Made by a program: the position numbers and the translations under genes. Under the pieces are notes generated by a model. That model was not told the origin of the DNA. It saw only the letters and a list, made by a program, of their open reading frames with translations, and did no database searches. From assembly GCF_036898095.1 (NCBI RefSeq), contig NC_090746.1, positions 108,993,672 to 109,057,671 on the forward strand: 64,000 nt of DNA. Reading direction: 5' to 3'. How positions within the stretch are numbered: the first letter of the stretch is position 1; each line of letters opens with the position of its first letter. Source of the stretch: Palaemon carinicauda. Taxonomy: Eukaryota; Arthropoda; Malacostraca; Decapoda; Palaemonidae. Shown here piece after piece: positions 1 to 11,959 of this stretch.

Positions 1-846
1 ACCAAATAAGATAATTGGTCCTACACTGGGTAAACATTAATCGCTTTAATAATTAAATTCACAGTTTCCAGAAATAAAAATGATAAACCTGAATTAATAT
101 GATAATATCGATGTTGTAAAAATTTATATCATTTACTGTAACTTAATGCTTCTTATTTTTATCTTCAATTAGTAATTGCTATTGAACCTATAGTAAATAA
201 ATGAAGTGACCATCATAACACAACCTCCTCAAACCTCAATAACCTCAAGATATTTGTTGTATTGTAATGATAATATTTTAATACCCCATAAATATTTGAT
301 GATAGACTGGTCACATCAGTCGAGACTTTCTCCGGTGCTCCTTTTGTGGTCAGAAATGAATCAAATTGCCAATTCTTTGAAACATTGTGGATTTTTTCCT
401 AGTATAAATTCCTGATTATTAGCTTATTATCGTCATCTTGGTGTCAAAAGGGATGTTTCATTATATTTACTGTACCACGTATTTTGTAGTTCAATTTCTT
501 GTTTTGACCAGGAGGATATAAATAATTTTCTTCTGTTTTGACGATTCTAATCTGGAAAATAAATAAAAAATATTAATTGTACAGAAAAATTAGTCATTCA
601 AACATTTACTGTGCACTTCAATATCAATAATATTACTAGTAAACTAAACTGCATGATAACTATTAAAAATACAAAATATTCTAAAGCATTAAATATAAAA
701 ATTAAAATAATGACAAACTAGAGATGTCCTAAACATTAATGATAGCAAATATTACAACTGAAAGTGTATCTGCTAAGATGGAAAGTATTAACTCATAAAC
801 CCTAAAAAGGAAATACTTCACTATAATAATCAAAAGACCTTAACTA
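1..846. other. AT-rich flank without a recognisable gene
   Basis: I see no convincing coding sequence here. Short open frames occur but have no recognisable motif and lie in strongly AT-biased DNA. This is the left flank of the first DIRS element, and the boundary is set by the start of the element's terminal sequence near 847. Confidence 0.5.
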
Positions 847-850
847 ACAA

Positions 851-1061
851 AATGACAAATTCGTAGATAATTTGTATTTTTCCTAACTATGCAAACCTTA
901 GCTATATATTAGGGGTTATACTTTCGGCGGAGCTGAAATGACAAGCCATTAAAATTTAGCGAGGGTTAACTATCCACACCGCTAGTTAGCGGGGGTAGGG
1001 GGGGAGATAACTTGCTCCCACTCCCGTTCATACACCTGTTATTTAGTCACTTTACTTGGAG
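851..1061. repeat. El1 left terminal inverted repeat
   Basis: From about 909 to 1061 this matches the reverse complement of 10420-10563, with roughly ten differences. The outermost 50 or so bases (851-905) differ between the two ends, as expected for DIRS, where each outer edge is unique and is mirrored in the ICR. Confidence 0.85.
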
Positions 1062-1106
1062 GTAGGACTTCATAGGGGATAGAGATGGCGGGCAAGTTTG
1101 TATAAA

Positions 1107-1207
1107 TGGCAAAGGTTTGTATAGTTAGGAAAAATACAAATTATCTACAAATTTGTCATTTGTTCCGTAACTGGAATACAAACCACGCTATTTATTAGGG
1201 GTGACCC
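1107..1207. repeat. El1 internal complementary region (ICR)
   Basis: The first half (about 1107-1162) is the reverse complement of the left outer end (about 848-905). The second half (about 1163-1207) is the reverse complement of the right outer end (about 10560-10604). This split match to both ends is the DIRS ICR, which in the DIRS-1 model templates completion of the element ends and formation of a circle. Confidence 0.85.
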
Positions 1208-1641
1208 ACCCATTAGGAAGGGGGGACGTCCCTGCCAATTTGGTTTTTGGCTTTGCCTGGGGACTCCTTATCTGGGTATGTTAGTACTCAAAAATAAGGA
1301 GTCCCTGTCCTCACTAAACCTTGTTACGCAAGGTCCTTGGCCTACGCAAGCTGTGCATTGAGACGTGTTGAAGTGTGACTGTCTAGGTAAAGTTATTCAG
1401 AGTCTATGTAGGAAAAACCTGATGTAACCAAGATTTCCCAATACCACCTCGCCAGGGTAAGGGGACGCAACAGTATTAGCTTAATACTAGGTACACAAGG
1501 GAGCATGGTTTACCTGCAGTGGTTTGAGGTCAGCTTATGCAGAGAACCCAGGATGCTGCTTTCCCCACGAGAGGGTAGGATGAAGAAAAGAATAAGAGCC
1601 AGTCAAATCTCTTCATTCACGCAGATTAAAACCGGGTAACA

Positions 1642-2589
1642 ATGCCCTCAACCTTCTGCTATTTGTCCAATAAGGAGCTTGAGGTATACAACCAGCTGTT
1701 GTGCAGCCACCACCAGACCGATAGGGATCGTATAGAGTTCCTGTGGGTCATGTCTTGCAGGACAAAGGTTGTGAAAGTCACCTGGAGCATTCACATCCTT
1801 TCTTGTAAAACCTGCGTCACAGAGTAATCTGCTAAGAAGGACCAGGGGCATAGTTATGCCCCTGACACTGTGAGTCGTCATGTCGAGATGATGTTTCGGT
1901 GATCCTCCTCTAGTCTCTCCCAGTGCTGACAAAAGGAGGAACCCGGGCAAGCCGTTGCCGTTTTCTTTAGGTAAAGTCTCATACCTTACCCTGGGTACAG
2001 TAACGGATGATCTGGATCGTCCGTTACCTAGTTGAGACTTGTGTAGGATCCGTCACCTCTGGAGACTGTGTCTGGTGACATACTCAGGGACGAAACTGAA
2101 CATGGTCTTTCGCCCTTGTCAATAATGGGCGATGTCGAAAGAGAGACCATGAAGTTCCTTGACTCGTATGGTTGCTGTCCGAGTGTGTAGGAACATTGTG
2201 TTCTTAAATCAGGAGAAAATTTGTTGCCTGGTGAAGTGGAACACAAGGAGGTCCCTTTAGGGATCGGAGATTTGAACCATGTTCTGAGAGGAAGGTCTCA
2301 ATTCCGACTGGGGAAAGGCAAATTGTAAGTCCGTATGAGTTAGGAAAAAGTCTATCGATGAGAGGGTGTCCCTTTCTTTCAGTTTGAAGGTGAAGGATCA
2401 AGGTTGAGTGATCATCTTTACCTGTCGAAACTGAATAGGGGGTCTTTTCCTCTTGCATATACTCGAGGATTCCGCTATTGCTGGAATCGAGGTATCGAGT
2501 GGAGAGACTCTTTCACATGACCCCAACCACACAAGACGTGATACTGCCTGGTAGACTGATGCTGAGGAATTCCTCAGATATCTAGACAA
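1642..2589 (-). pseudogene. El1 tyrosine recombinase remnant
   Basis: The minus-strand fragment at 1648-1950 keeps a HSVRGI segment that aligns with the HDVRGI box of the recombinases in El4 and El5, and ends with VVAAQQ as they do. Fragments at 2398-2589 keep the N-terminal SRYLRNSSASVYQA region shared with El4. Frames are scattered over at least three registers, so no functional enzyme can be made. The location next to the ICR is the expected one for the recombinase in a DIRS element. Confidence 0.7.
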
Positions 2590-3272
2590 CCTTTTCGCAG
2601 AGGTATTGGGTAGTCTTCAGACGTACAATCATAGCAAAGCTATAACTTGTGGTAGGTGTCGAAGTGGGTTGTCTGTTATGTGGAGAGGCTTCTCTTGGAA
2701 GCTCTATCAGGAGCTGCAAAAGGTTTAGAGACCGTTCTGCATAATGCCATAGCGGAGCTAGGAGAGTCCCTGAGAGGTTGACCGATGTTCTAGCCTTGTT
2801 GAGTGCCCTTCTCCAGATATAACAGGGACGAGACGTAAATGTCATTGTTGTACCCACCGTTGTTGCCAGAGTGCCTTGGGGTCTAGGGCTGGTGAGCAAC
2901 GGTAGCCTGAAATTCAGGAGCGTTGCAAACAGACCCCCTAGTTGGAGGACCTTGTAAAGTCGGGACTATGTTGGCTACATGGCGATCCAAAGTCCATTCG
3001 GTATACCTTATCTGAGATGCTGTGCACAGATTGTCGGCGAGCACGTTCTTTCCGTCTGGAATAGCGGGCTGATAGAGGTACCGAACGGACTTTGGCCCAT
3101 CTTAGTGTTTATACTATTAGATGGGAAGACCTACAAGCCAGTTCCTACTTGCTTGTCGATGCGAGTCTCTATGTGGTGTGTGGTGTGTCGTCCATCACAT
3201 CACTGAGTGGTCTGTTAGGAACCGATGAGGCTGCTGAAGGACTGGAAAGTTGGCCTTCATCTCTTAAGAGAT

Positions 3273-3900
3273 TTAAGTGAAGGTACCTTCGGGCTCTGTC
3301 CAGAGGGCTGAGGTCGTGTGGTGCAGCACTATGGTCCTCCTTTCTTCTATTTCCGACTCAAGTCTTCTGGAATGGAAGTCGTTCTTGTTTTGAGAAGGTT
3401 TTTGTGGAGATTGGTGTTTAGAATCATTCCTAGATACACCAGTCTCCTGGGAGGGAAGTAGGGAAGATTTCCGTAGGTTTACCCTGATCACTGGATCTTG
3501 GTAAAAAGACTTCAGAAGTTCCAGTGTTAATGCAAGGTTGCCACTGAGTCTGCTAAGGTCAGTTGGTTGTCCCGAGAGAGCGGAGACAGAAGCCGATCCT
3601 GTGAGACCAGGATGGGTGTAGTGGAAAGACCGAAGCACAGTGCCTTGAACTTGGACCTGGGAGTAAGTGTCCTTAAGGTTCAGTGTGCAAATAAAGACCT
3701 GAGGTCTTAGCCCTTGATTGAACTCCAACATGGTGTAGACATCGACCCAAAGGGACAGCTCCTTGGTGATCCTTTTGCATGGAAGATTGTCGACGCTGGA
3801 GTCTTGACTCGTGTCGTAAAGGATCAGGCGCTACCCAGTGTAAGAATTCTTCTCTGAGAGAGAATTTCTTTAAAAGGAAGGCCACACTTAGCCTTACCAC
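3273..3900 (-). pseudogene. El1 reverse transcriptase remnant
   Basis: A minus-strand frame carries a degenerate form of the RT palm segment (CTLNLKDTYSQVQV), matching CTLDLKDAYFQIPI in El4 and El5. It breaks soon after and the catalytic YLDD box is not recovered in frame. Upstream frames at 3673-3900 preserve the EFLHWVAPDPLRHES region in decayed form. The order relative to the recombinase remnant agrees with a DIRS pol. Confidence 0.65.
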
Positions 3901-4199
3901 GCGCCCTGATGGGATTGATGCTATTCCCTAGAATAGAATCAATCTGGCGAATGTTAATCAATGGTTACTCGGGTATCAAGGTTACTGTGCAGTTGGAGAG
4001 TGCTCCCAAGTAGTTCCCTGTTGGCAAGCCGTTGATGAGGGTTGTCGAACGTTTACCGATCACTTTAGTGTGATGGCAAATGGCCAGTAGCGAGAAGTAT
4101 GTTGTACAACTTCTGATCTAGGAACTACAGGAAACGGTTGACTAGTAAGTTCGAGTCACGAACTTCTGGCAAATAACCGATGACCAATGAATCGGTGGT

Positions 4200-4545
4200 C
4201 TGTGAGCCGATGGTGAGTTCGAGATCAGCAAGCTGATTATGGTCCCCCCTGTTTGGTCAGAGATGAGCAAGCTGAAGATGGGCTGGTCAGAGATCAGCGA
4301 GCTGAGTTCAACGATCGAAGAAAGATGAGCTGACCATCGGTGATCTAGTGATCAGCAAGCTGATGACTGGTTATTGACTAGCAATCGGTGATTGGAAATG
4401 GTAGCAATTGGAGATCGTTAGTCATTGGAGGGACTAGAGGTCAAAGATCAGCATTCAGCTAGCAATTGGCGATCTGGTGATCAGTGACCTAGCGATCAGT
4501 AAACTGTGAACTAGCCATCAGCAAACAGTGATCTAGAGATCAGTC
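4200..4545. repeat. Degenerate GATCAGCAAGCTGA short repeats
   Basis: Variants of gatcagcaagctgat, gatctagtgatcag and similar words recur irregularly. They give a locally simple sequence between the RT remnant and the gag region of El1. No fixed period can be assigned by eye. It is probably a decayed in-frame repeat of the gag hinge. Confidence 0.5.
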
Positions 4546-5027
4546 TGTTGATGCTTTCCTGTTTGCTGCCGGTGGTCTGTCAGGGAAAAAAGAAACTTCA
4601 GAAGAGACAGGGACCAAGGATTCCCCGTTTTGATTCCCTTGTAGGATGGAATCTTCAGGATTTTGAATCCTTCTGCGGAGCCTTATTCCTCTTTTCCCCG
4701 GTGGCAATGTTATGTGCTTGCGGGGAGGAATGGGGCAATGGTGACCGGTCCAAAAGGTTTTATTCCTTTTTACTGACAATTGCGCGAGTGTGTAGGTGAG
4801 TCTGGAGCAATGGCAAACAGGATGATGCTGGTGCTTAATATCTGCCAGGAGAGCAGGCAAGCGCTGGTTCTTAGGCAAGAGCTGGTGCATTGGATCTGCG
4901 AGCCTCGACTCTTTGGCAAGAGCTAGCGCATGGATCCAGGACCGTAACTGCGCAGGAGGGCGCAGGAAAGTAAAGAAGAGCACTGGCGTGCAGTAAGGCA
5001 CTGTGTAGTTTTGTGCAAGAGTGGGAG

Positions 5028-6030
5028 CATTGGTGCGTGCGTGAGAGTACTACGTGGAGACTGTTGGCGCGTGCGTGCGGAAGACCATCGGCGTCTGCAC
5101 GTAGAAGACCGTCAGCGCACGCGGAAGGCTGTGCGCGCACTCAAGATTATTGAAGCGCGCACACGAAGGCCGTCGGCGCTCGCCTGCGCGAAAGGCCGTC
5201 CGTGCACGTGCGCGGTAGACTGTTGGCGTACGTGCAGGATACCATCGGCGCCCGCACGCAGAAGAAAGTCGACGTGCGCAATACTGTTGGTGTGCGCGCG
5301 GGAGACCCTAGGTGCCCGCGCACACAGGAAACCCTAGGTGCCCGCGCACACAGGAAATCCTAGGTGCCCGCGCACACAGGAAACCCTAGGTGCCCGCGCG
5401 AGCGGAACTGTCGCCGCGCCCCCGTGCAAGACTATTGGCGCGCGTGCAACAGCATTGGCACTTGCGCGCTTGGAAAATCATCGGCGCGCGCACGGGAGAC
5501 CAGCGGCACCCGCGTGCGGAACATCGTCGGCGCGCGCAAGAGCATTGGCGCTAGCGCACCGGGAAAATCATCAGCGCGCGCACGTGCAAGACTATTGGAG
5601 CGCGCGCGTGCAAGACTATTGGAGTGTGCGCGTGCAAGACTATTGGAGTGCGCGGTCACGTGCAAGGCTATTGGTGCGCGCGCGGGAGACCATTGGTACC
5701 CGCACGAAGAAGATCGTCGGCGCTCGCGCACATAAGAATGTCGGCAAGCGCGCGCGGGAGACCATCGGTACCCGCGCGCGAAGATCGTCGGCGCTTGCGC
5801 GCATTCGGGAGACCATCGGTACCCGCGCGCGTATATAAGAGTGCACGCGCGGGGGATACCATCGGTACGCGCGCGGGGGATACCATCGGTACCCGCACGT
5901 GGAAAATCGTCGGGACACGCGTGCGTAAGAATGTCGGGGAGCGCACACGCGGGAGACCATCAGTACCCGTGCGCGGAAGATCGTCGGCGCTCGCGCACCT
6001 AAGAATATTGGCGAACGCGGGCGCGAAGGT
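5028..6030. repeat. GC- and CpG-rich minisatellite
   Basis: About 1 kb of alternating gcgcgc-rich sequence built from related 25-45 bp units. A clear 26-bp unit (starting ccctaggtgcccgcgcacac) occurs about four times at 5305-5397. A second unit family is marked by ggagaccatcggtacccgcg followed by gaagatcgtcggcgctcgcg and recurs from 5680 to 5990. Several frames are open on both strands because stop codons are rare in this composition, so I do not call a gene. The GC content contrasts sharply with the AT-rich flanks. Confidence 0.85.
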
Positions 6031-6258
6031 AGCGCTAGTAGGTTGGCGGGTCAGCTGGTAGGATGACCAGTGGCAGGACGACCAGGAACTGTGATGTGCC
6101 CTTTAAAACAGGGCGAGCATCCACCGATGGGGACCGTAAGCAGGTCTGCGTTAGAGTCCAGGATCGAAGTCCAAAGGACTTCGTTGCAGCGCAAGGCTGC
6201 GCTGGTTGATCGGTAGGTCAGCTGGCAGGACGATCAGGCTGCGCTGGAAGGTCTGCTT

Positions 6259-6640
6259 GATCTTCCGAAGAGGTGTCTCTATGAGAGGCCTCTCCCGCGA
6301 ACGAGAAAGGTGAATACTTCGTAGAAGAGACTTGAAGATACCCGAGATGACGCCCCTTAGGGCCGGTGGATCAACAAGCTGACCTTAGCAGTAGCGATCC
6401 TCCGAAGAGGAGTCTCTATGAGTGGCCTCTCTCGCAAACGAGAGAGGTGAACACTTCGTAGAAGAGACTAGAAGACGGCCATGATGATGCCCCTTAGGGC
6501 TGGTGGATCAGCAAGCTGACCTTTGCAGTAGCGATCCTCCAAAGAAGAGTCTCCATGAGTGGCCTCTCTCGCGAACGAGAGAGGTGAACACTTCGTAGAA
6601 GAGACTTGCCAAGACCGTGCTCCGCCCCTGAAGGAAGAGA
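6259..6640. repeat. 137-bp tandem repeat, nearly three copies
   Basis: Units begin at about 6259, 6396 and 6533 with gatcctccgaagaggagtct; the third is partial. Each contains a short inverted repeat, cctctctcg and cgagagagg around a cgaa spacer, and a cttcgtagaagagact segment. This looks like unit duplication inside the gag region of El1. Confidence 0.85.
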
Positions 6641-7715
6641 AACTCAGCAAGGGGGGAAGGAAGTCTGGCCGAAGGGCAGCAACAGCTGTCGGAGACGATT
6701 AATTTATTAAGATATGGGAAGTTCTCCCTCTGAAGGGAGAAACAACTTTACACCTGGGGAGGAAACTTCCCTCGGAAGGGAAATTGTCCAACCCCTGGAG
6801 GCGAACCTCCTTTAGCGTTCTAAGATGATCCGAAGTGCTGGCCATGTTGTCACGGGAGTACTTCCAAGAGAAGGGATGACGCCCATGATGATATCCTCTG
6901 AGGGACGGCAGTGACAGCAGATTCCCCACGCATGAACAGAACAACTCTGCTTCGTTGGCACTCTTTAGTCGAACGAAGAAAAACTGCATAGTTAACTGGG
7001 AAAATAAAATTAAATAATAATTTAACAAAAATTCCCAAGGGAGGAACTCCGAAGAGGAACCCCAAGGGAACAACATAAAATAAGAATTAAGTATTGCGCC
7101 CTCCCTTCCCCAGACGACATTCACGGGAGAAGGGGGGGGAGCGGAGTAACTGTAATAAAAACAGAATTATAAATATTCAAATTAGCTAACAATATTCACT
7201 AATAGTGAGAACCACTGACCCTCCGAAGGAAAGTGTTCCCCACGGAGAAAGCTGAAAAGTTTAAAATACAATTAGATTTTCGCTAAAAATAATTGAGACA
7301 AACAATCAGAATAGCAACCTAACCCGCGCACGGGAAACGAGCTTCTGCAATAAAACGCTGTTGTAGTAAAGGTGAACGACCTCGAGAAGAGAGACCGTAG
7401 TCAATCTTTGAAAGGCCACATTCCCTTCGCTCAGAATCCAAGTTTCCCGTAGGAAAAGAGGAAAAGGCGAAGACAATGGTTGAATAAAGAGGGTCCAGGC
7501 GATGGCAATTCCCCTGCGGCGGCCGAGTTAACAGATATATGCCGACGGGAAGACCGATGGACCAGAGAGGGAGAGGTCGTTCCCCACGAAGTGGAACTGT
7601 GCTGGCCTTGCTACTACGCAAGTGTCGTTGTCATATATTTATCACCCACACAGCACAAACACTGAAAAGGAAACTTACCACATTTCTATACACATATGTA
7701 TACATATGTATTCAA

Positions 7716-10090
7716 AAAGAAAGATAAAAATAAGTATACATGGGTAAGTGGCAAATGGAAGAGTAGTAGAAAGGGCATTAATGGATTACAGTATGTGTTG
7801 ATAACTAAAAGAATATTTGGAAGATTGAAAGACGTGCACGTGTTTAGGGGTATGGCTAACGGTATGTCTGATCATTTTTTGGTGGAAGGAAAATTAGTTG
7901 TAGCAAAAGAATGGGGGAATAGAGTAGGTGGATGTAAAAGGGAGGTAGTGAGGGTTGAAGAGCTAATAAAACCGGGGGTAAAAAGTAAATATCAGGAAAG
8001 GTTGAAAATGATATATGACGAAGTGAAAGTAAGAGAAACTGGCAATTTAGAGGAGTAGTGGAAGTTAGTAAATGAAAATTTTGTTGGGATTGCAAGTGAT
8101 GTGTGTGGAAAGAAGGTTGTTGGAGGCAGCATGAGGAAGGGCAGTGAATGGTGGAATGAAGGAGTGAAGGTAAAAGTGGAAGAGAAAAAGAGGGCTTTTG
8201 AAGAATGGCTGCAGAGTAATAGTATAGAGAAGTATGAAAAATATAGAGAAAAATGTGGAAGTAAAGCGCAAGGTACGTGAGGCAAAGAGGGCAGCTGACC
8301 TGAGGTGGGGTCAGGGATTAGGTTATTCATATGAAGAGAATAAGAAGTAGTTTTGGAAAGAAGTGAAGAGAGTAAGGAAGGCTGGCTCAAGAATGGAAGA
8401 GACAGTGAAAGATGGAAATGGAAGGTTGTTAAAAGGAGAGGAGGCAAGGAAAAGATGGGCGGAATATTTTGAAAGTTTGCTGAATGTTGAGGATAATAGG
8501 GAGGCAGATATAATTGCTGTTGCAGGTATTGAGGTGCCAGTGATGGGAGATGAGAATGAGAGAGAGATTACAATAGATGAAGTGAGGAGAGCACTAGATG
8601 AAACGAGAGTAGGAAAAGCATCTGGTATGGATGGTGTGAGAGCTGAGATGTTGAAGGAGGGGGGTGTGACTGTACTTGAATGGTTGGTGAGATTGTTCAA
8701 TATGTGTTTTGTGTTGTCAATGGTACCAGTAGATTAGGTTTGTGCATGTATTGTACCACTATATAAGGGTAAGGGAGATGTGCATGAGTGTTGTAATTCA
8801 AGAGGTATTAGTTTGTTAAGCATAGTTGGAAAAGTGTATGGTAGAGTATTGATTAATAGGATCAAGGATAAAACAGAGAATGCAATCTTTGAAATACAGG
8901 GTGGTTTTAGAAGAGGTAGGGGTTGTATGAATCAGATTTTTACAGTTAGGCAGATATGCGAGAAATATTTAGCAAAAGGTAAGGAGGTGTATGTTGCGTT
9001 TATGGATCTGGAGAAAGCGTATGATAGAGTTGATAGGGAAGCAATGTGGAATGTGATGAGGTTATATGGAGTTGGTGGAAGGTTGTTGCAAGCAGTGAAA
9101 AGTTTCTACAAAGGTAGTAAAGCATGTGTTGGGATAGGAAATGAAGTGAGTGATTGGTTTCCGGTGAGAGTGGGGCTGAGACAGGGATGTGTGATGTCGC
9201 CATGGTTGTTTAACTTGTATGTTTATGGAGTGGTGAGAGAGATGAATGCTCGAGTGCTTGGACGAGGATTAAAACTGGTAGACGAGAATGACCATGAATG
9301 GGAGGTAAATCAGTTGTTGTATGCAGATGATACTGTACTGGTTGCAGACACAGAAGAGAAGCTTGGACGATTAGTGACAGAATTTGGAAGTGTGTGTGAG
9401 AAGAAGTTGAGAGTTAATGTGGGTAAGAGTAAGGTTATGAGATGTACGAGAAGGGAAGGTGGTGCAAGGTTGAATGTCATGTTGAATGGAGAGTTACTTG
9501 AGGAGGTGGATCAGTTTAAGTACTTGGGGTCTGTTGTTGCAGCAAATGGTGGAGTGGAAGCAGATGTACGTCAGAGAGTGAAAGAAGGTTGCAAAGTGTT
9601 GGGGGCAGTTAAGGGAGTAATAAAAAATAGAGGGTTGGGCATGAATGTAAAGAGAGTTCTATATGAGAAAGTGATTGTACCAACTGTGATGTATGGATCG
9701 GAGTTGTGGGGAATGAAAGTGATGGAGAGACAGAAATTGAATGTGTTTGAGATGAAGTGTCTAAGGAGTATGGCTGGTGTATCTCGAGTAGATAGGGTTA
9801 GGAACAAAGTGGTAAGAGTGAGAACGGGTGTAAGGAATGAGTTAGCAGCTAGAGTGGATATGAATGTGTTGAGGTGGTTTGGCCATGTTGAGAGAATGGA
9901 AAATGGATGTCTGCTAAAGAAGGTGATGAATGCAAGAGTTGATGGGAGAAGTACTAGAGGAAGGCCAAGGTTTGGGTGGATGGTTGGAGAGAAGGAAGCT
10001 CTGGGTGATAGGAGGATAGATGTGAGCGAGGCAAGAGAGCGTGCTAGAAATTGGAATGAATGGCGAGCGATTGTGACGCAGTTCCGGTAG
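7716..10090 (+). pseudogene. RTE-type endonuclease-reverse transcriptase (ORF2), disrupted
   Basis: The start keeps the last part of an apurinic-type endonuclease (KYTW near the start, then SDHFLV with the catalytic Asp-His near 7870). Reverse transcriptase follows: FMDLEKAYDRVD near 9000, GLRQGCVMSPWLFN near 9170, catalytic YADD near 9319-9330, and a C-terminal LRWFGHVERM segment near 9870 that is typical of RTE-like LINEs. There is no RNase H. The 8780-10090 stretch is open for 436 codons. In-frame stops near 8056, 8349 and 8736 and a shift near 8265 kill the gene. The stops look like CAG or TGG codons turned into TAG by single transitions. Confidence 0.85.
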
Positions 10091-10325
10091 CAGCAGTAGG
10101 GGATTCAGCATTATGAAGCTTCATCTGTGGTGGATAATGTGGGAGGGTGGGCTGTGACACCCTAGCAGTACCAGCTGAACTCAGTTGAGTCCCTTGTTAG
10201 GCTGGGAGGAACGTAGAGAGTAGAGGTCCCCTTTTTGTTTTTGTTTCTTTGTTGATGTCGGCTACCCTCAAAAATTGGGGGAAGTGCCATGGTATATGTA
10301 TGTATGTATGTATATATATAAGTAC
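7716..10325 (+). mobile_element. 5'-truncated RTE-type LINE inserted in El1
   Basis: Plus-strand LINE lacking most of its endonuclease. Coding runs from about 7716 to 10090, followed by a 3' untranslated stretch (10091-10290) and a (TATG)n/(TA)n tail at 10291-10320. RTE-clade LINEs typically end in short tandem repeats. It lies opposite to El1 and just inside El1's right terminal repeat. I could not define a clear target-site duplication. Confidence 0.85.
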
Positions 10326-10419
10326 TGTATAAGAAAATTAAGTTAAAAGACAAAAATTAATGGCAGTCCAAAATAGGCGAGGGGGAGAGAGGAAACAACC
10401 ACTCTCGGTCCGAGCCAAA

Positions 10420-10607
10420 AGTAAAGTGACTAAATCACAGGTGTATGAACGGGAGTGGTAGCAAGCTACCCATCCCTACCCCTGCTAACTAGCGGTGTGG
10501 GTAGTTAACCCTCGCTAAATTTTAATAGCTCGTCATTTCAGCTCCGCCGAAAGTATAACCCCTAATAAATAGCGTGGTTTGTATTCCAGTTACGGAACAA
10601 ACACTCC
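10420..10607. repeat. El1 right terminal inverted repeat
   Basis: The reverse complement of 10420-10563 matches 909-1061. The outermost bases, 10564-10604, match the second half of the El1 ICR (1163-1207) instead of the left end. Confidence 0.85.
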
Positions 10608-11640
10608 TTATTCTTCAATTTCATTCAAGAGTTACCCAATAAACCATAATTTCCTGATTAAAACATTCTACCTTAAACCACAGAGGATACCTGGTCAAAC
10701 ACACACTACTGTATTCATAAAATATTCATAATATAAAAAAAAAGTTGTGTAAATTCTAAGAAAAATATTGTAGGATTTACTGACACTAAGAGTTCCAGGT
10801 GTAAAATATTACTATGAATACAGGAGTATAGTGCTGAGTAAATCAATAATTAGTGTTGCTTTCACTCTCCTAAAACCAAAAATCTGACCTACAACTTTCT
10901 AAATTTATCAAGCAAATGTATCATTCTCATAATTGAAATGACAAACTAAAATTTCCTTAATTATTGTATGGATTCTGCTCCATAAACTAACTCCAGTTAG
11001 CCTATTCAATTTATCCAAGTGTATTTACTGGTTAACCTTCAATCAATGAATCAGCTTGTTCTACCTACCTTGACCACTTTATTTATCATACCTTAAACTA
11101 TGGAAACTTATCTCAAACAATCTGACTAACTAACCTAGTCTAGATTAGTTCATAGATCTTATCCAATGTTATTGTTTTTGACTTGCTGGTTATACTTCAT
11201 TCATGGACTAACTTACCCAACAGTATAAAACTGACAACCTGGTGTGGCCGAAGTCACGTCTTTAATGTTAAAAAACTAAGAACAATGTTTTTTTTTGCTA
11301 ATGATTAACCAATGTTATCTTAAATCAATAATAAATCTAACCAACCTTATTCATTAATTATATAAACCTACTTTTATCAACCATTGGCTGCCTTATCGTG
11401 CTTTTGTCCCTTGCTGATTATTCATTTCATAATCTAAATTACTAATCATACTTTACATCTACTAACAAATTAAATCCCCTCTCATGTATATTATTTCCTG
11501 AGAGATATCAAAGAGGAGGAGTTGGGGGAGTGACTGCTCCCCACACTCAAGTTTTGGGGTGTCTGAATGCGAGTGGATGTAGTACAATAAGTGTAGAAGT
11601 TATGAGATTGGAAGTTTGTTTTGGAATAGAAGGATGGGTG
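10608..11640. other. AT-rich intergenic sequence, nothing recognised
   Basis: No long open frame, no recognisable protein motif and no clear repeat. Composition is AT-rich and typical of the host segments in this window. Confidence 0.5.
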
Positions 11641-11761
11641 AACTGGCCCTGTGCAAGACAAAGATAAAGGGTTATTGTTGCTGTTGGAGCCCCTGGGCTT
11701 ATATTATCCAGCTTTTCCAACTAGGGTTGTAGCTTAGCAAGTAATAATCATAATCATAATC

Positions 11762-11799
<38 letters not shown>

Positions 11800-11800
11800 G
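11641..11800 (+). repeat. Dispersed repeat 3' end with (CATAAT)n/(TAA)n tail
   Basis: A short conserved-looking block (11670-11740, containing agcccctgggctta and aactagggttgtagcttagc) is followed by (ATCATA)n and (ATA)n at 11747-11797. A trailing trinucleotide array after a fixed 3' block is typical of a SINE or LINE 3' end. From memory it resembles a very common decapod genomic repeat, which I could not check here. Confidence 0.6.
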
Positions 11801-11959
11801 GGTGAAGTGATGTTTGGTGAAGTAATAAGTAGTGTCTGGGATTGAAAAGGGAAGAGCAAGAGAGGGTGTGGCTTTATTGCAGAGTGAATGGTGAGTGAAT
11901 GGTGAGTGAATGGATGACAGGTACAGTACTGTAGTGAATGGTAGACAGGCCAAAAAGAA

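Larger units (their letters stand above)
4540..7660 (-). pseudogene. El1 gag region, broken and repeat-expanded
   Basis: By position this is the gag zone between RT and the right end of El1. Short words are shared with the gag of El5, including the palindromic ctctcgcgaacgagag (once at 51256-51271 in El5, repeated here near 6297, 6431 and 6568) and a cctggaggcgaacct word (about 6800 here, about 51210 in El5). No continuous frame survives, and the Cys-rich N-terminal gag motif seen in El2, El4, El5 and El6 is not found. Two blocks of tandem repeats are listed separately. The call rests on position and a few shared words, so it is moderate. Confidence 0.45.
847..10607 (-). mobile_element. El1: DIRS-like tyrosine-recombinase retrotransposon, decayed
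   Basis: Inverted terminal sequences at both ends (core 909-1061 against 10420-10563) bound remnants ordered, on the minus strand, as gag, RT and tyrosine recombinase. An ICR at 1107-1207 holds complements of both outer ends, which is the diagnostic DIRS layout. About 2.6 kb of a plus-strand RTE LINE interrupts the leader just inside the right terminal repeat. Coding frames are broken by many stops and shifts, so the copy is dead. DIRS elements integrate through a recombinase and usually leave no target-site duplication; none is seen. Ends are good to about 5 bp. Confidence 0.85.

Noticed and set aside
206..415. Small plus-strand open frame
   Set aside because: No motif, biased composition, and no start or splice context to support a gene.
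5338..5838. Plus-strand 166-codon open frame rich in Arg and Ala
   Set aside because: It comes from the stop-poor GC-rich minisatellite; several frames on both strands are open there.
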